NCBI RefSeq assembly: GCF_901827155.1
Contig: NZ_LR594659.1
Coordinates: forward strand, 1,984,001 to 2,048,000
Length of the DNA stretch: 64,000 bases
Direction of reading: 5' to 3'
From: Variovorax sp. PBL-H6
GTDB lineage: Bacteria; Pseudomonadota; Gammaproteobacteria; Burkholderiales; Burkholderiaceae_C
Positions 50,187 through 58,867 of the stretch are shown here, piece after piece (position 1 is the first letter of the stretch; the number at the start of each line of letters is the position of its first letter). The position numbers were made by a program, and so were the translations under genes. The notes under the pieces are model-generated. The model had not been told where the DNA came from, ran no database searches, and worked only from the letters and a program-made list of their open reading frames with translations.

Positions 50187-51250
50187 CGGGCGACAACGCA
50201 CGAGCCCGCTCACCCGGTGTCGCCAGCAAGGGCAGGAGCCGGCGCGCGCTGATCATCGTCTGGCTGCTGGCGCTCGCCTGGCCAATGGTCGCGCCCAACG
50301 AATACGTGCTGAGCCTCGGCATCTACTTCTTCCTCAACCTGATCCTGATCGGCAGCCTGAACATGATCATGGGCTGGGCCGGGCAGGTGTCGCTCGCGCA
50401 TGCGGCTTTCTATGGGCTCGGCGCCTACGTGAGCGGCGTGCTCAACACCAAGTACGGGATCTCGCCGTGGCTCGGCTCGCTGGCCGCCATTCTCATGGTG
50501 GCGGTGGCTGCGGGCTTCATCGGCTTGACCACGCTGCGCCTGCGGGGCCCGTATCTGTCGATGGGCACGCTGGGCTTCAGCGGCATCCTCTCGGTGCTGT
50601 TCGTCGAGCTCGTGCCGCTCACCGGCGGACCGAACGGGCTGGCCGGCATTGCGCCTTACGCGCTGTTCGGATGGGAGCTGGACAGTCCGGCGCGCTTCTT
50701 CTGGCTCGCGTGGGCAGTGTCGGCAGTGCTGATGTGGCTGCTGCTGAACCTGTTCGCCAGCGTACCGGGGCGTGCTTTGCGCGCGATCGCCGGCAGCGAG
50801 ATCGGTGCGAACACGCTCGGTGTCGACACCTTCGCATACAAGGTGATCGCCTTCAGCCTCTCGGCCGCGATGGCCGGGCTGGCCGGTGCGATGTATGCGC
50901 ACTTCAACCTCTTCGTGTCGCCCGAGACCTTCGGTTTCGCCTCGTCGGTTCTGCTGGTCGTCATGGTCGCGCTCGGCGGCGCGGGACGCTACTGGGGCCC
51001 TTTCTTCGGCGCGGCGATCCTCACGGTCGTGCCGGAGTTGCTGCGGCAGTTCCAGGATGTCGAACTGCTCGTGTTCGGCATCTGCATGATCTGCGTACTG
51101 CTGTACTTTCCCGGCGGCATTGCCGGGCTGCCAGGGCAATTGCGGCAGCGTGCGAAGCCGCGCGATGCGTTCAAGGTCACGAGGAACGCGACCACCCCTG
51201 CGGCGTCGGGCACCAACGTGGAGGCCGTCGATGGCACTGCTCGACGTTAA
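50183..51250 (+). CDS. livM: Branched-chain-type ABC transporter permease LivM
   Basis: The 355-aa protein starts at the ATG overlapping the livH stop. A cytoplasmic N-terminus of about 20 residues precedes about ten membrane segments. LivM signatures include MGWAGQVSLAHAAFYGLGAY and the EAA-like loop ALGGAGRYWGPFFGA. The final 20 residues overlap livG by 20 bp, again suggesting coupled translation. Confidence 0.95.
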   Translation: MTGDNARARSPGVASKGRSRRALIIVWLLALAWPMVAPNEYVLSLGIYFFLNLILIGSLNMIMGWAGQVSLAHAAFYGLGAYVSGVLNTKYGISPWLGSLAAILMVAVAAGFIGLTTLRLRGPYLSMGTLGFSGILSVLFVELVPLTGGPNGLAGIAPYALFGWELDSPARFFWLAWAVSAVLMWLLLNLFASVPGRALRAIAGSEIGANTLGVDTFAYKVIAFSLSAAMAGLAGAMYAHFNLFVSPETFGFASSVLLVVMVALGGAGRYWGPFFGAAILTVVPELLRQFQDVELLVFGICMICVLLYFPGGIAGLPGQLRQRAKPRDAFKVTRNATTPAASGTNVEAVDGTARR

Positions 51251-52005
51251 GGACCTGCGCGTCACCTTCGGCGGGCTGCATGCGGTCGATGGCCTAAGCA
51301 CGTCGGTCAGGAAAGGCTCGATCAAGGGCATCATCGGGCCCAATGGCGCAGGCAAGACGACACTCTTCAATGCCATCGCGGGCATCCAGCGCCCGAGCCA
51401 GGGCTCGATCACGCTCGAAGGCCAGCGCATCGAGACGCTCAAGCCTTTCCAGCGCGCCAAGCTCGGGCTTGCGCGCACCTTCCAGAACCTGCAGATATTT
51501 CCGGAGCTCAGCCTGATCGAGAACGTGATGATCGGCTGCCACCCGAAGGCGCAGGCCAGCGGCTTCATCGCGTCGATGCTCGGCACGCCGCGCACGCGGG
51601 AGGAAGAGCATCGCATCGAAGCCACGGCCTACGACAAGCTCGCGCTCCTCGGCATGGCCGACCGCGCCATGTCGCTCGCGGGCAACCTGAGCTTCGGCGA
51701 ATCGAAGCTGCTCGAGATCGCGCGCGCCCTGGCCGCAGACCCCAAGGTGCTGATGCTCGACGAGCCCATCGCCGGTGTGCCCGCATCGGAGCAGGCGCCC
51801 ATTGCACGGATGATCCGGCAGGTCAATGCGCAAGGCGTGACGGTCGTGCTTGTCGAACACAACATGCGCATGGTGATGGGGCTGTGCGACGAGATTCTCG
51901 TGCTGCGCAGCGGCCGCTTCCTGGCCGAGGGAACGCCAGCCGAGATCTCGTCGAATGCCGAGGTGATCGGCGCCTACCTCGGCAACCCCATCGAGGAGAC
52001 CGTCG

Positions 52006-52013
<8 letters not shown>
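51231..52013 (+). CDS. livG: Branched-chain-type ABC transporter ATPase LivG
   Basis: The 260-aa ATPase has Walker A GPNGAGKTT (about residues 37-45), the signature NLSFGESKLLEIARAL and Walker B VLMLDEPIAG. The C-terminal extension is typical of LivG and ends in EVIGAYLG. One oddity is the signature loop SFGES in place of the usual SYGxQ, a tolerated variant. The gene overlaps livM at the start and livF at the end by 8 bp. Confidence 0.95.
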
Positions 52014-52708
<695 letters not shown>

Positions 52709-52719
<11 letters not shown>

Positions 52720-53596
52720 CAGCCAGCTCGTCGTCGAGCTCGTGGAGGCGATGGAGCAGAACTACAGCCTGCGTCCCCGCCATCCCGAGCGCGAGGCGGT
52801 GTATGCCGACTACTCGGCGCGCAGCGAGCGCTTTCGCCAAGCGACGCCGGGATGGCGGTCGCTTTCCTACGCGGCGCCGGAGCGCTGCGCCATCGACTGG
52901 TTTCCTGCCGACACCGCAAAGGGCGTGCCGAGAGACGGCACGCCGCTCTTCGTCTTCATCCACGGCGGCTTCTGGCGCGCGCTCGATCGCCGGCTTTTCA
53001 GTTTTATCGCGGAAGGCTATGTGAAGGCGGGCATCTCGGTCGCGATGCTGGGTTATGAACTCGCACCGGCGGTGAAGCTCGGCCGCATCATCGAACAGGT
53101 GAGCGATGCGATGCGCTGGCTCAACCGGCGCGCGGGGGAACTCGGCTTCGATCCCCGTCGCGTCACCGTGTCGGGTCATTCGGCCGGCGGCCATCTCACG
53201 GCCATGTTGAGTGCCACGACGCCGGCCGATCTCGAAGGCCATCCCTTCGTGGCATCGGTGCCGGTGAGCGGTGTGTTTTCGCTTGCGCCGCTGCTGCTGA
53301 CCAGTGTCAACGATGACGTGCGCATGACGCCGCGCGAAGCCTTGCGATTCAGTCCCGGCGGCATGTCCTGCTTTCATGCGCGCGAGTTCATCGTTGCGGT
53401 CGGTGCCTGCGAGACCGATGGGTTCATCGGGCAGAGCCGCGATTTCACGGCATGGGCGGAACGCATGGGCACGCCGTCGCGGCTGGAGATCGTGCCGGGG
53501 CGCACGCATTTCGATGTGCTCGAAGACCTGGCGCGGCCGGAACTCCCGCTGTTCCAGCAGGTGTTCGAAGCCGTGTCGCGCGTGCCCGCGGGCTGA
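52709..53596 (+). CDS. Alpha/beta hydrolase, arylformamidase (kynurenine formamidase)-like
   Basis: The TTG start at 52709, within the end of livF, gives 295 residues beginning (M)EFDSQLVVELVEAM. The oxyanion motif is FIHGGFWRALDR (HGGFW type). The nucleophile elbow is VSGHSAGGHL (Ser), and the late GRTHFDVLED carries the catalytic His. The HGGFW and GHSAGG combination is typical of formamidase/amidohydrolase-like esterases. It is co-encoded with a transporter and a second esterase, so ester or amide cleavage of the imported compound is inferred. Confidence 0.87.
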
Positions 53597-53607
53597 TCAT
53601 CATTGCC

Positions 53608-54582
53608 ATGAGATCAGACCGCAGCCTGCCTGGCGAGGGCTATCCGCGCGACTTCGATCCGGCGATGGCCGCGATCCTCGAACGCCAGCGCGCGGCCGCG
53701 CTGCGCGAAGGGCCCGTGGTCGATCGCTACGAACTGCCTTTTGCGGAAGCCCGTGCGGCGCTGATCGGGGAGCGGCGCCGCAGCCACACCGGCCTGCCGG
53801 CGATGCATGCGATCGACGAAGAATCATGCCGTGTGGAGGGCCGAGCGGTGGGGCTGCGGTGGTACCGGCCGACGGCACAGGCCGATGCATCGCTCATCGT
53901 CTATCTGCATGGCGGCGGCTGGTGCGTGGGCTCGAACGACACGCACGACACGGTGCTGCGCCATCTCGCCATGGCCTCAGGCATGCCGGTGTGCGGCATC
54001 GAGTATTCGCTTGCGCCGGAGCATCCGTTTCCGGCGGCGACCCGGGATGTCCGAGCCGTCGTGGACCTGCTGTCGACGGAGACTCGGCGCCACGGCGGCC
54101 GCCTCGTGCTGGCGGGCGACTCCGCCGGCGCCAACCTCGCTCTGGTCGAGGCCATGCGTCGCCGCGACGAGGGGGCCTCGCCGGACATCGCGGCACTGCT
54201 CCTCTTCTACGGCGTCTATGGGCCGTTAAGCGATCGCGGCTCGGTCGCGGCCTATGGCGGTGGTGAGTTCGGGCTCAGCGCGAAAGTGCAACAGCGCTAT
54301 CTCGGAGCCTATGTCCCCAAGGGCGCGGACATCGGCGATCCGCGCATCCATCCCTTGCTCGGCCGACTCGATGGCTTGCCGCCTGCCTGGCTGCTCGCGG
54401 CGGGCCTGGACATGCTGCTGGACGATTCCGTCGACCTGCATCGCGCATTGCAGGCAGCGCAGGTGAGTGCCGAACTCCGGATCTGCCCTGGTGTGCCACA
54501 CGGCTTCTTGAACCACGCGGGCGCGTTGCCGGCGGCCCGCCACTGTTTGATGGAGGCAGGCCGCTTCGCCGTCGACGCGTGA
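53608..54582 (+). CDS. Alpha/beta hydrolase of the hormone-sensitive-lipase family
   Basis: The ATG at 53608 gives 324 residues. The HSL-type oxyanion motif HGGGWCVGS, the nucleophile motif LAGDSAGANL (GDSAG) and a C-terminal PGVPHGFLNH with the catalytic His are visible. The enzyme is cytoplasmic with no signal peptide. It follows the arylformamidase-like gene by 11 bp and is the last gene of the Liv module. It converges on the metallophosphoesterase gene 33 bp away. Confidence 0.92.
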   Translation: MRSDRSLPGEGYPRDFDPAMAAILERQRAAALREGPVVDRYELPFAEARAALIGERRRSHTGLPAMHAIDEESCRVEGRAVGLRWYRPTAQADASLIVYLHGGGWCVGSNDTHDTVLRHLAMASGMPVCGIEYSLAPEHPFPAATRDVRAVVDLLSTETRRHGGRLVLAGDSAGANLALVEAMRRRDEGASPDIAALLLFYGVYGPLSDRGSVAAYGGGEFGLSAKVQQRYLGAYVPKGADIGDPRIHPLLGRLDGLPPAWLLAAGLDMLLDDSVDLHRALQAAQVSAELRICPGVPHGFLNHAGALPAARHCLMEAGRFAVDA

Positions 54583-54615
54583 GGACGACTGCGCGACCAT
54601 CGCACACGCACGTTG

Positions 54616-55440
54616 TCACGGTCGCGGTCGAGTGGTGCCCAGCGCCAGGCTGTGGACGCGGGCACGCCTGAACTGTGCATCGCCTGCGTCGCAGTCCCAT
54701 TGCTCCACCGTGCAGCGTCGTTCGCCATCTCCGCCTTCGAAGCGGATGAGGTTGACCGAGTTCGGTGCGCCCGCGCGCAGCCGGGTCGACACGGCGGTGC
54801 CCGCCTGCACGCACCACATCCTGCGCACCGGCCCGCCGGCGCCTTCGTGCAGCGGCAGCACGAAGGGCAGGTGGATGTGCCCGCCGAGGACCAGGTCGGC
54901 CTCGGCCTCGGCCCAGAGCCGCACCGCCTCCTCGCGGCCGATGAGCAGGTTCTTGTGGTCCTCCTCGCGCGTGACGGCGACCGGCTGGTGCACCACCACG
55001 ATCCGCAGCTGCCGCGCCGAAGCTTTGGCGAGGCGGCGCGCCGCACGTTCAGCCTGCTGCGCCGAGACGGCGCCGTTCTCGTGCCGGTACCAGCGCGTGG
55101 TGTTGACGCCCACGACGAGGAAGTCCGGCACGTCCACGACAGGCTCGAGCTCGTCCCCAAAGGCCGCCCTGTAGCGCGCATACGGCGCCATCATGCGAGT
55201 GGACAAGGCGAAGAGCGGGATGTCGTGGTTGCCGGGGATGGCCAGCAGCCCTGGATTGGCCAGGCTGTCCACGAAGGCGCGAGCCCGCGCGAACTGCGCG
55301 CGCGTCGCTCGCTGCGTGATGTCGCCGGAGAGCACGAGCGCACTCGGCAACTCGGTGCGTACCAGCGTGGCGAGCGCGCGCACCACATCGGGCTGCTCGG
55401 TCCCGAAATGCGGATCGGACATGTGCAGCAAACAGCTCAT
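54616..55440 (-). CDS. Calcineurin-like metallophosphoesterase
   Basis: The start at 55440 gives 274 residues. The four metal-binding blocks are present in order: MSDPHFGTE (DxH), SGDITQRAT (GD), IPGNHDIPL (GNHD) and LGGHIHLPF (GHxH). This is the class III cyclic-nucleotide phosphodiesterase-like architecture, but the substrate is unknown. Its start overlaps the end of the upstream lipid kinase gene by 4 bp, so the two are translationally coupled. A lipid phosphate substrate is one possibility. Confidence 0.92.
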   Translation of the reverse strand: MSCLLHMSDPHFGTEQPDVVRALATLVRTELPSALVLSGDITQRATRAQFARARAFVDSLANPGLLAIPGNHDIPLFALSTRMMAPYARYRAAFGDELEPVVDVPDFLVVGVNTTRWYRHENGAVSAQQAERAARRLAKASARQLRIVVVHQPVAVTREEDHKNLLIGREEAVRLWAEAEADLVLGGHIHLPFVLPLHEGAGGPVRRMWCVQAGTAVSTRLRAGAPNSVNLIRFEGGDGERRCTVEQWDCDAGDAQFRRARVHSLALGTTRPRP

Positions 55441-56396
55441 CGAGCCGCATCCTCCCGCTCGCTCCCGCGGGGCTTGATGAGCCAGAGCGGCTCGGGCGCG
55501 ACCCGGAAGTGCAGCGGCATGGCCATGCGCAGCACCTCGCCGTCGGCCGCGACCTTGGCGTGGTGCCGTGTGGTGCGCGCCGGGCTGACGGACATCGACC
55601 GAAACGACGTGTGCATGACCTTGTCCGACTCGCCGAGCCGGCCCATGGCGCCGCGCAGCATCAGCGCCAACATGGCGAGACGGCTGCTCGGCCGAAGTGC
55701 GATGGCCGTGAGCTCGCCCTGCTCGACGGCTTCGGGCCGCGGCATGCCGACCTGCTGGAGCTGCAGCGCGTTGTTGCCGACGAAGAGCGTCGGCGTGCGC
55801 ACCAGGCGCTCCTCGCCGCGCCAACGGATGCGAAGATCCCAGCCGGGATGGGGGCGCATCGCGGTCATCACCGCCGCCCATAGCGCAACCCACCGGCTGC
55901 GGCCATAGCGCGATTTGTAGGTCTCACGGTCCTCCAGCACGCGCGCATAGAGGCCGAGGCTGGCATTGACCAGGAAGACGCGATCGTTGACCAGGCCCAC
56001 CTGTACCGGCACCGGTTGCGCATCGAGCAGTACGCGCAGCGCATCGTCGACGTCGGTGGGAATCGAATGCGTGCGGCTGAAATAGTTGAAGGTGCCCTTC
56101 GGCAGCACACCCATTGCGCAGCCGCTGCCCAGCACTGCCTGCGCAACGGCGTTGATCGTGCCGTCGCCACCCGCCGCGACAACCACGCCGTGGTCGGCCC
56201 GGGCTGCGTCGACAGCCTCGCGGATTCGTTCAGGCAGGCGGTTCGGGCGCGTGACTTCGAACAGCCGATAGGCCCGCCCCTGCGCGGCGCAGGCACGCGC
56301 GATCGCGTCCCGCAGGGCCTGCGCACTGCCGCGCCCTGAACGCACGTTGAAGACGACGAAGAGCGCGGACTGCGCGTGCGAGTTGCAAACGGACAT
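55437..56396 (-). CDS. Diacylglycerol kinase-like lipid kinase
   Basis: The 319-aa protein has the DAGK catalytic domain with VFNVRSGRGSA near the N-terminus, the nucleotide-binding loop VAAGGDGTINAVAQ (GGDGT) and LPKGTFNYFSR. A YegS/DgkB-like C-terminal beta domain follows. It phosphorylates a lipid such as diacylglycerol or a sphingoid-like lipid at the membrane face. It is followed with a 4-bp overlap by the metallophosphoesterase and preceded by an alpha/beta hydrolase 3 bp upstream. Confidence 0.92.
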   Translation of the reverse strand: MSVCNSHAQSALFVVFNVRSGRGSAQALRDAIARACAAQGRAYRLFEVTRPNRLPERIREAVDAARADHGVVVAAGGDGTINAVAQAVLGSGCAMGVLPKGTFNYFSRTHSIPTDVDDALRVLLDAQPVPVQVGLVNDRVFLVNASLGLYARVLEDRETYKSRYGRSRWVALWAAVMTAMRPHPGWDLRIRWRGEERLVRTPTLFVGNNALQLQQVGMPRPEAVEQGELTAIALRPSSRLAMLALMLRGAMGRLGESDKVMHTSFRSMSVSPARTTRHHAKVAADGEVLRMAMPLHFRVAPEPLWLIKPRGSEREDAAR

Positions 56397-56399
56397 CGG

Positions 56400-57071
56400 C
56401 TACGCCCGCATCCAGGCCGCCATGCCGTCGAGCATTTCAATCAGGACTTCCTCGTCGTTGCGGCCTGATCGGCGCAGCACATGGAAGGCATGGTCAGCCT
56501 CGGCGATTTCCATCAGCGTCGCGCAAGCGCCCAGCCTGGTGACCACGATGCGGATGCTGGCCAGGTCGGCCAGCGCGTCCCGCGTGCCCTGCACGAACAG
56601 CATCGGCACGCGCACATCGGCCAGATGGTCGGCACGCCCGGTCGAGGGCGTCCCGGCCGGATGCAGTGGAAAGCCGACGAACACGAGGCCTGCCACGCGC
56701 GGCAGGGGCTCGAGTGCCTGCGCCTGCGACGTCATGCGCCCGCCGAAAGACTTGCCGCCGGCGAAGAGGGGCAGCGGCCCGAAGCGCGCCACCGCCTGCG
56801 CCACGGCCGCACGCACGGCCGCATGCGCGACCGGCGGCGGATCGGGCCGCTTCTTGCCGAGCTCCATCGACGGAAACTGGTAGCGCAGGGTCGCAATGCC
56901 GCGTGCCGCGAGGCCTTCGGACACCGCGCCCATGAAGGCGTGCTCCATGCCGGCCCCCGCACCGTGGGCGAAGACATAGCAGGCGAGGGGGTCGGCCGGC
57001 GACACCACCAGTCCCGAGACGGTGCCGTGGTCGCCCACCTGGAAGTTGATTTGTTGCGTGCGGAGGGTCAT
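56400..57071 (-). CDS. Small alpha/beta hydrolase (KANL3/Tex30-like)
   Basis: The start at 57071 gives 223 residues. CYVFAHGAGAGMEHAFM is the oxyanion region, FAGGKSFGGRMTS holds the nucleophile Ser, and EIAEADHAFHVL holds the His. It resembles the dienelactone-hydrolase-like KANL3/Tex30 group found in many proteobacteria with no defined substrate. It leads a three-gene minus-strand unit with the lipid kinase and metallophosphoesterase, and is divergent from xdhA. Confidence 0.88.
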   Translation of the reverse strand: MTLRTQQINFQVGDHGTVSGLVVSPADPLACYVFAHGAGAGMEHAFMGAVSEGLAARGIATLRYQFPSMELGKKRPDPPPVAHAAVRAAVAQAVARFGPLPLFAGGKSFGGRMTSQAQALEPLPRVAGLVFVGFPLHPAGTPSTGRADHLADVRVPMLFVQGTRDALADLASIRIVVTRLGACATLMEIAEADHAFHVLRRSGRNDEEVLIEMLDGMAAWMRA

Positions 57072-57169
57072 GCTGGATTCCGTCGGACGTGCCAGTGTGC
57101 GGCCTGCGGCGACTGAACACCCCGAATCAAGGGTTTTCCCGGGCGTCATATAGCAAGCCCCACATAGGC

Positions 57170-57195
57170 CGTATGGGCGCGTCCGTATGCGTATG
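57170..57195. promoter_or_regulatory. Three CGTATG copies in the xdhA/hydrolase divergent promoter region
   Basis: CGTATG occurs at 57170-57175, 57184-57189 and 57190-57195, in a 190-bp spacer between divergent genes. Repeated hexamers near a start could be a regulator binding site, for example for the LysR encoded after xdhB. This is inferred from position only. Confidence 0.3.
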
Positions 57196-57260
57196 CCCTC
57201 GCAAAGGAATACCTTCGCAGGCACGATTTTTGATCGCCACGGAAACCGCCACCACCAGCC

Positions 57261-58865
57261 ATGAGCATGAACGCCAGCACCCAACCCATCCGCTTCTTCC
57301 ACCGCGGCCGGATCGTCGACGTGAGCGGCGTGCATCCCACCCGCTCGGTGCTGGACTGGCTGCGCGAGGACGCACGCTGCACCGGCACCAAGGAAGGCTG
57401 CAACGAGGGCGATTGCGGTGCTTGCACGGTGGTCGTCGGCGAGCTGGCCGAGCCCGGCGACAAGGACGCGGTGGGCGGCCTGCGGTTGCAGACGGTCAAC
57501 GCGTGCATCCAGTTCCTGCCCACGCTGCACGGCAAGGCGCTGTTCACGGTCGAAGACCTCAAGGCGCAGTGCACCGGACAGCGTGACCGGGCCCCGCGCG
57601 ACAAGCAGGCAGCGAACCAGCTGCACCCGGTGCAGCAGGCCATGGTCGACTGCCATGGGTCGCAATGCGGTTTCTGCACGCCGGGCTTCGTGATGTCGCT
57701 GTGGTCCACCTACGAGCACCACCGGAACGCGGGCACGCAGCCCACGCGCCAGCAACTGGCAGACGATCTCTCGGGCAATCTCTGCCGCTGCACCGGCTAC
57801 CGGCCGATCCTCGACGCAGGCCAGCGCATGTTCGACCTGCCCGCGGTGCGGCTGGACACCGAGCCGGTGGTGGCCGCGCTCCAGAGCCTCGAGCACAAGG
57901 CGAGCTTCGACTATGTCGCGCCCCTGGGCCAGCGGCTGGACCATTTCCATGCGCCCACGACGCTTGCCGAGCTGGCTGCGTTGCGCGAAGCCAAGCCGGC
58001 CGCCCAGCTGCTGTCCGGTTCCACCGATGTCGGCCTGTGGGTCAACAAGCAGTTCCGTGACCTGGGCGACATCCTCTACGTGGGCGACGTGGCCGAGATG
58101 AAGCTGGTGGAGGAGCGCGAGGTCGAGGGCATTTCCGCGCTCTACATCGGCGCCGGCGCCTCGCTCGAGAACGCCTTCCGCGCGCTCGCGGCGCGGGTGC
58201 CTGCGCTCACCGACGTGTGGCTGCGCTTTGCTTCGCCGCCGATCCGCAATGCCGGCACCATGGGCGGCAACGTTGCCAACGGCTCGCCGATCGGCGACTC
58301 GCCGCCCGTGCTGATGTCGCTGGATGCGGGGATCGAGCTGCGCCGGGGCGAACGCGTGCGGCGCATGCCGCTGACCGATTTTTACGTCGACTACATGAAG
58401 AACAGGCTGGAGCCCGGCGAGTTCGTGCAGGGGCTTGTCGTCCCGGTGGCGGCGATGAGGCGACAGGTGCGGGCCTACAAGATCAGCAAGCGCTTCGACT
58501 GCGACATCTCGGCGCTGTGCGGGGGCTTCGCGATCGAGCTCGACGGGGACATCGTGAAGGAAGTGCGGCTGGCCTACGGCGGCATGGCCGCGGTCGTCAA
58601 GCGCGCGGCGCAGGCCGAGGCCGCGCTCGTGGGCAAGCCCTGGACGCAGGCCAGCGTCAATGCAGCCAAGCTCGCGCTGGCGCAGGACTTCAAGCCGCTG
58701 ACCGACATGCGCGCCAGCGCCGACTACCGGCTGCTGGTGGCGCAGAACCTGCTGCAACGCCTGTGGCTGGAAACCCGCACGAACGAGCCGCTGCCCGTGG
58801 AAGCCACCAGCGTCTGGAGCGTGATGCCGCACGCAACCGCCGCCGCCGCCGCGGAAGGAGTCTGA
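57261..58865 (+). CDS. xdhA: Xanthine dehydrogenase small subunit (2Fe-2S and FAD)
   Basis: The 534-aa protein carries an N-terminal plant-type ferredoxin domain with GCNEGDCGACTVV. A second 2Fe-2S domain with GSQCGFCTPGF and LCRCTGYRPI follows (about residues 125-185). The rest is a PCMH-type FAD domain (about 220-500) with LLSGSTDVGLWV and RNAGTMGGNVANGSPI. With XdhB it oxidises hypoxanthine and xanthine to urate. It is followed at once by xdhB. An ATG at 57267 is an alternative start. Confidence 0.96.
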   Translation: MSMNASTQPIRFFHRGRIVDVSGVHPTRSVLDWLREDARCTGTKEGCNEGDCGACTVVVGELAEPGDKDAVGGLRLQTVNACIQFLPTLHGKALFTVEDLKAQCTGQRDRAPRDKQAANQLHPVQQAMVDCHGSQCGFCTPGFVMSLWSTYEHHRNAGTQPTRQQLADDLSGNLCRCTGYRPILDAGQRMFDLPAVRLDTEPVVAALQSLEHKASFDYVAPLGQRLDHFHAPTTLAELAALREAKPAAQLLSGSTDVGLWVNKQFRDLGDILYVGDVAEMKLVEEREVEGISALYIGAGASLENAFRALAARVPALTDVWLRFASPPIRNAGTMGGNVANGSPIGDSPPVLMSLDAGIELRRGERVRRMPLTDFYVDYMKNRLEPGEFVQGLVVPVAAMRRQVRAYKISKRFDCDISALCGGFAIELDGDIVKEVRLAYGGMAAVVKRAAQAEAALVGKPWTQASVNAAKLALAQDFKPLTDMRASADYRLLVAQNLLQRLWLETRTNEPLPVEATSVWSVMPHATAAAAAEGV

Positions 58866-58867
58866 CC

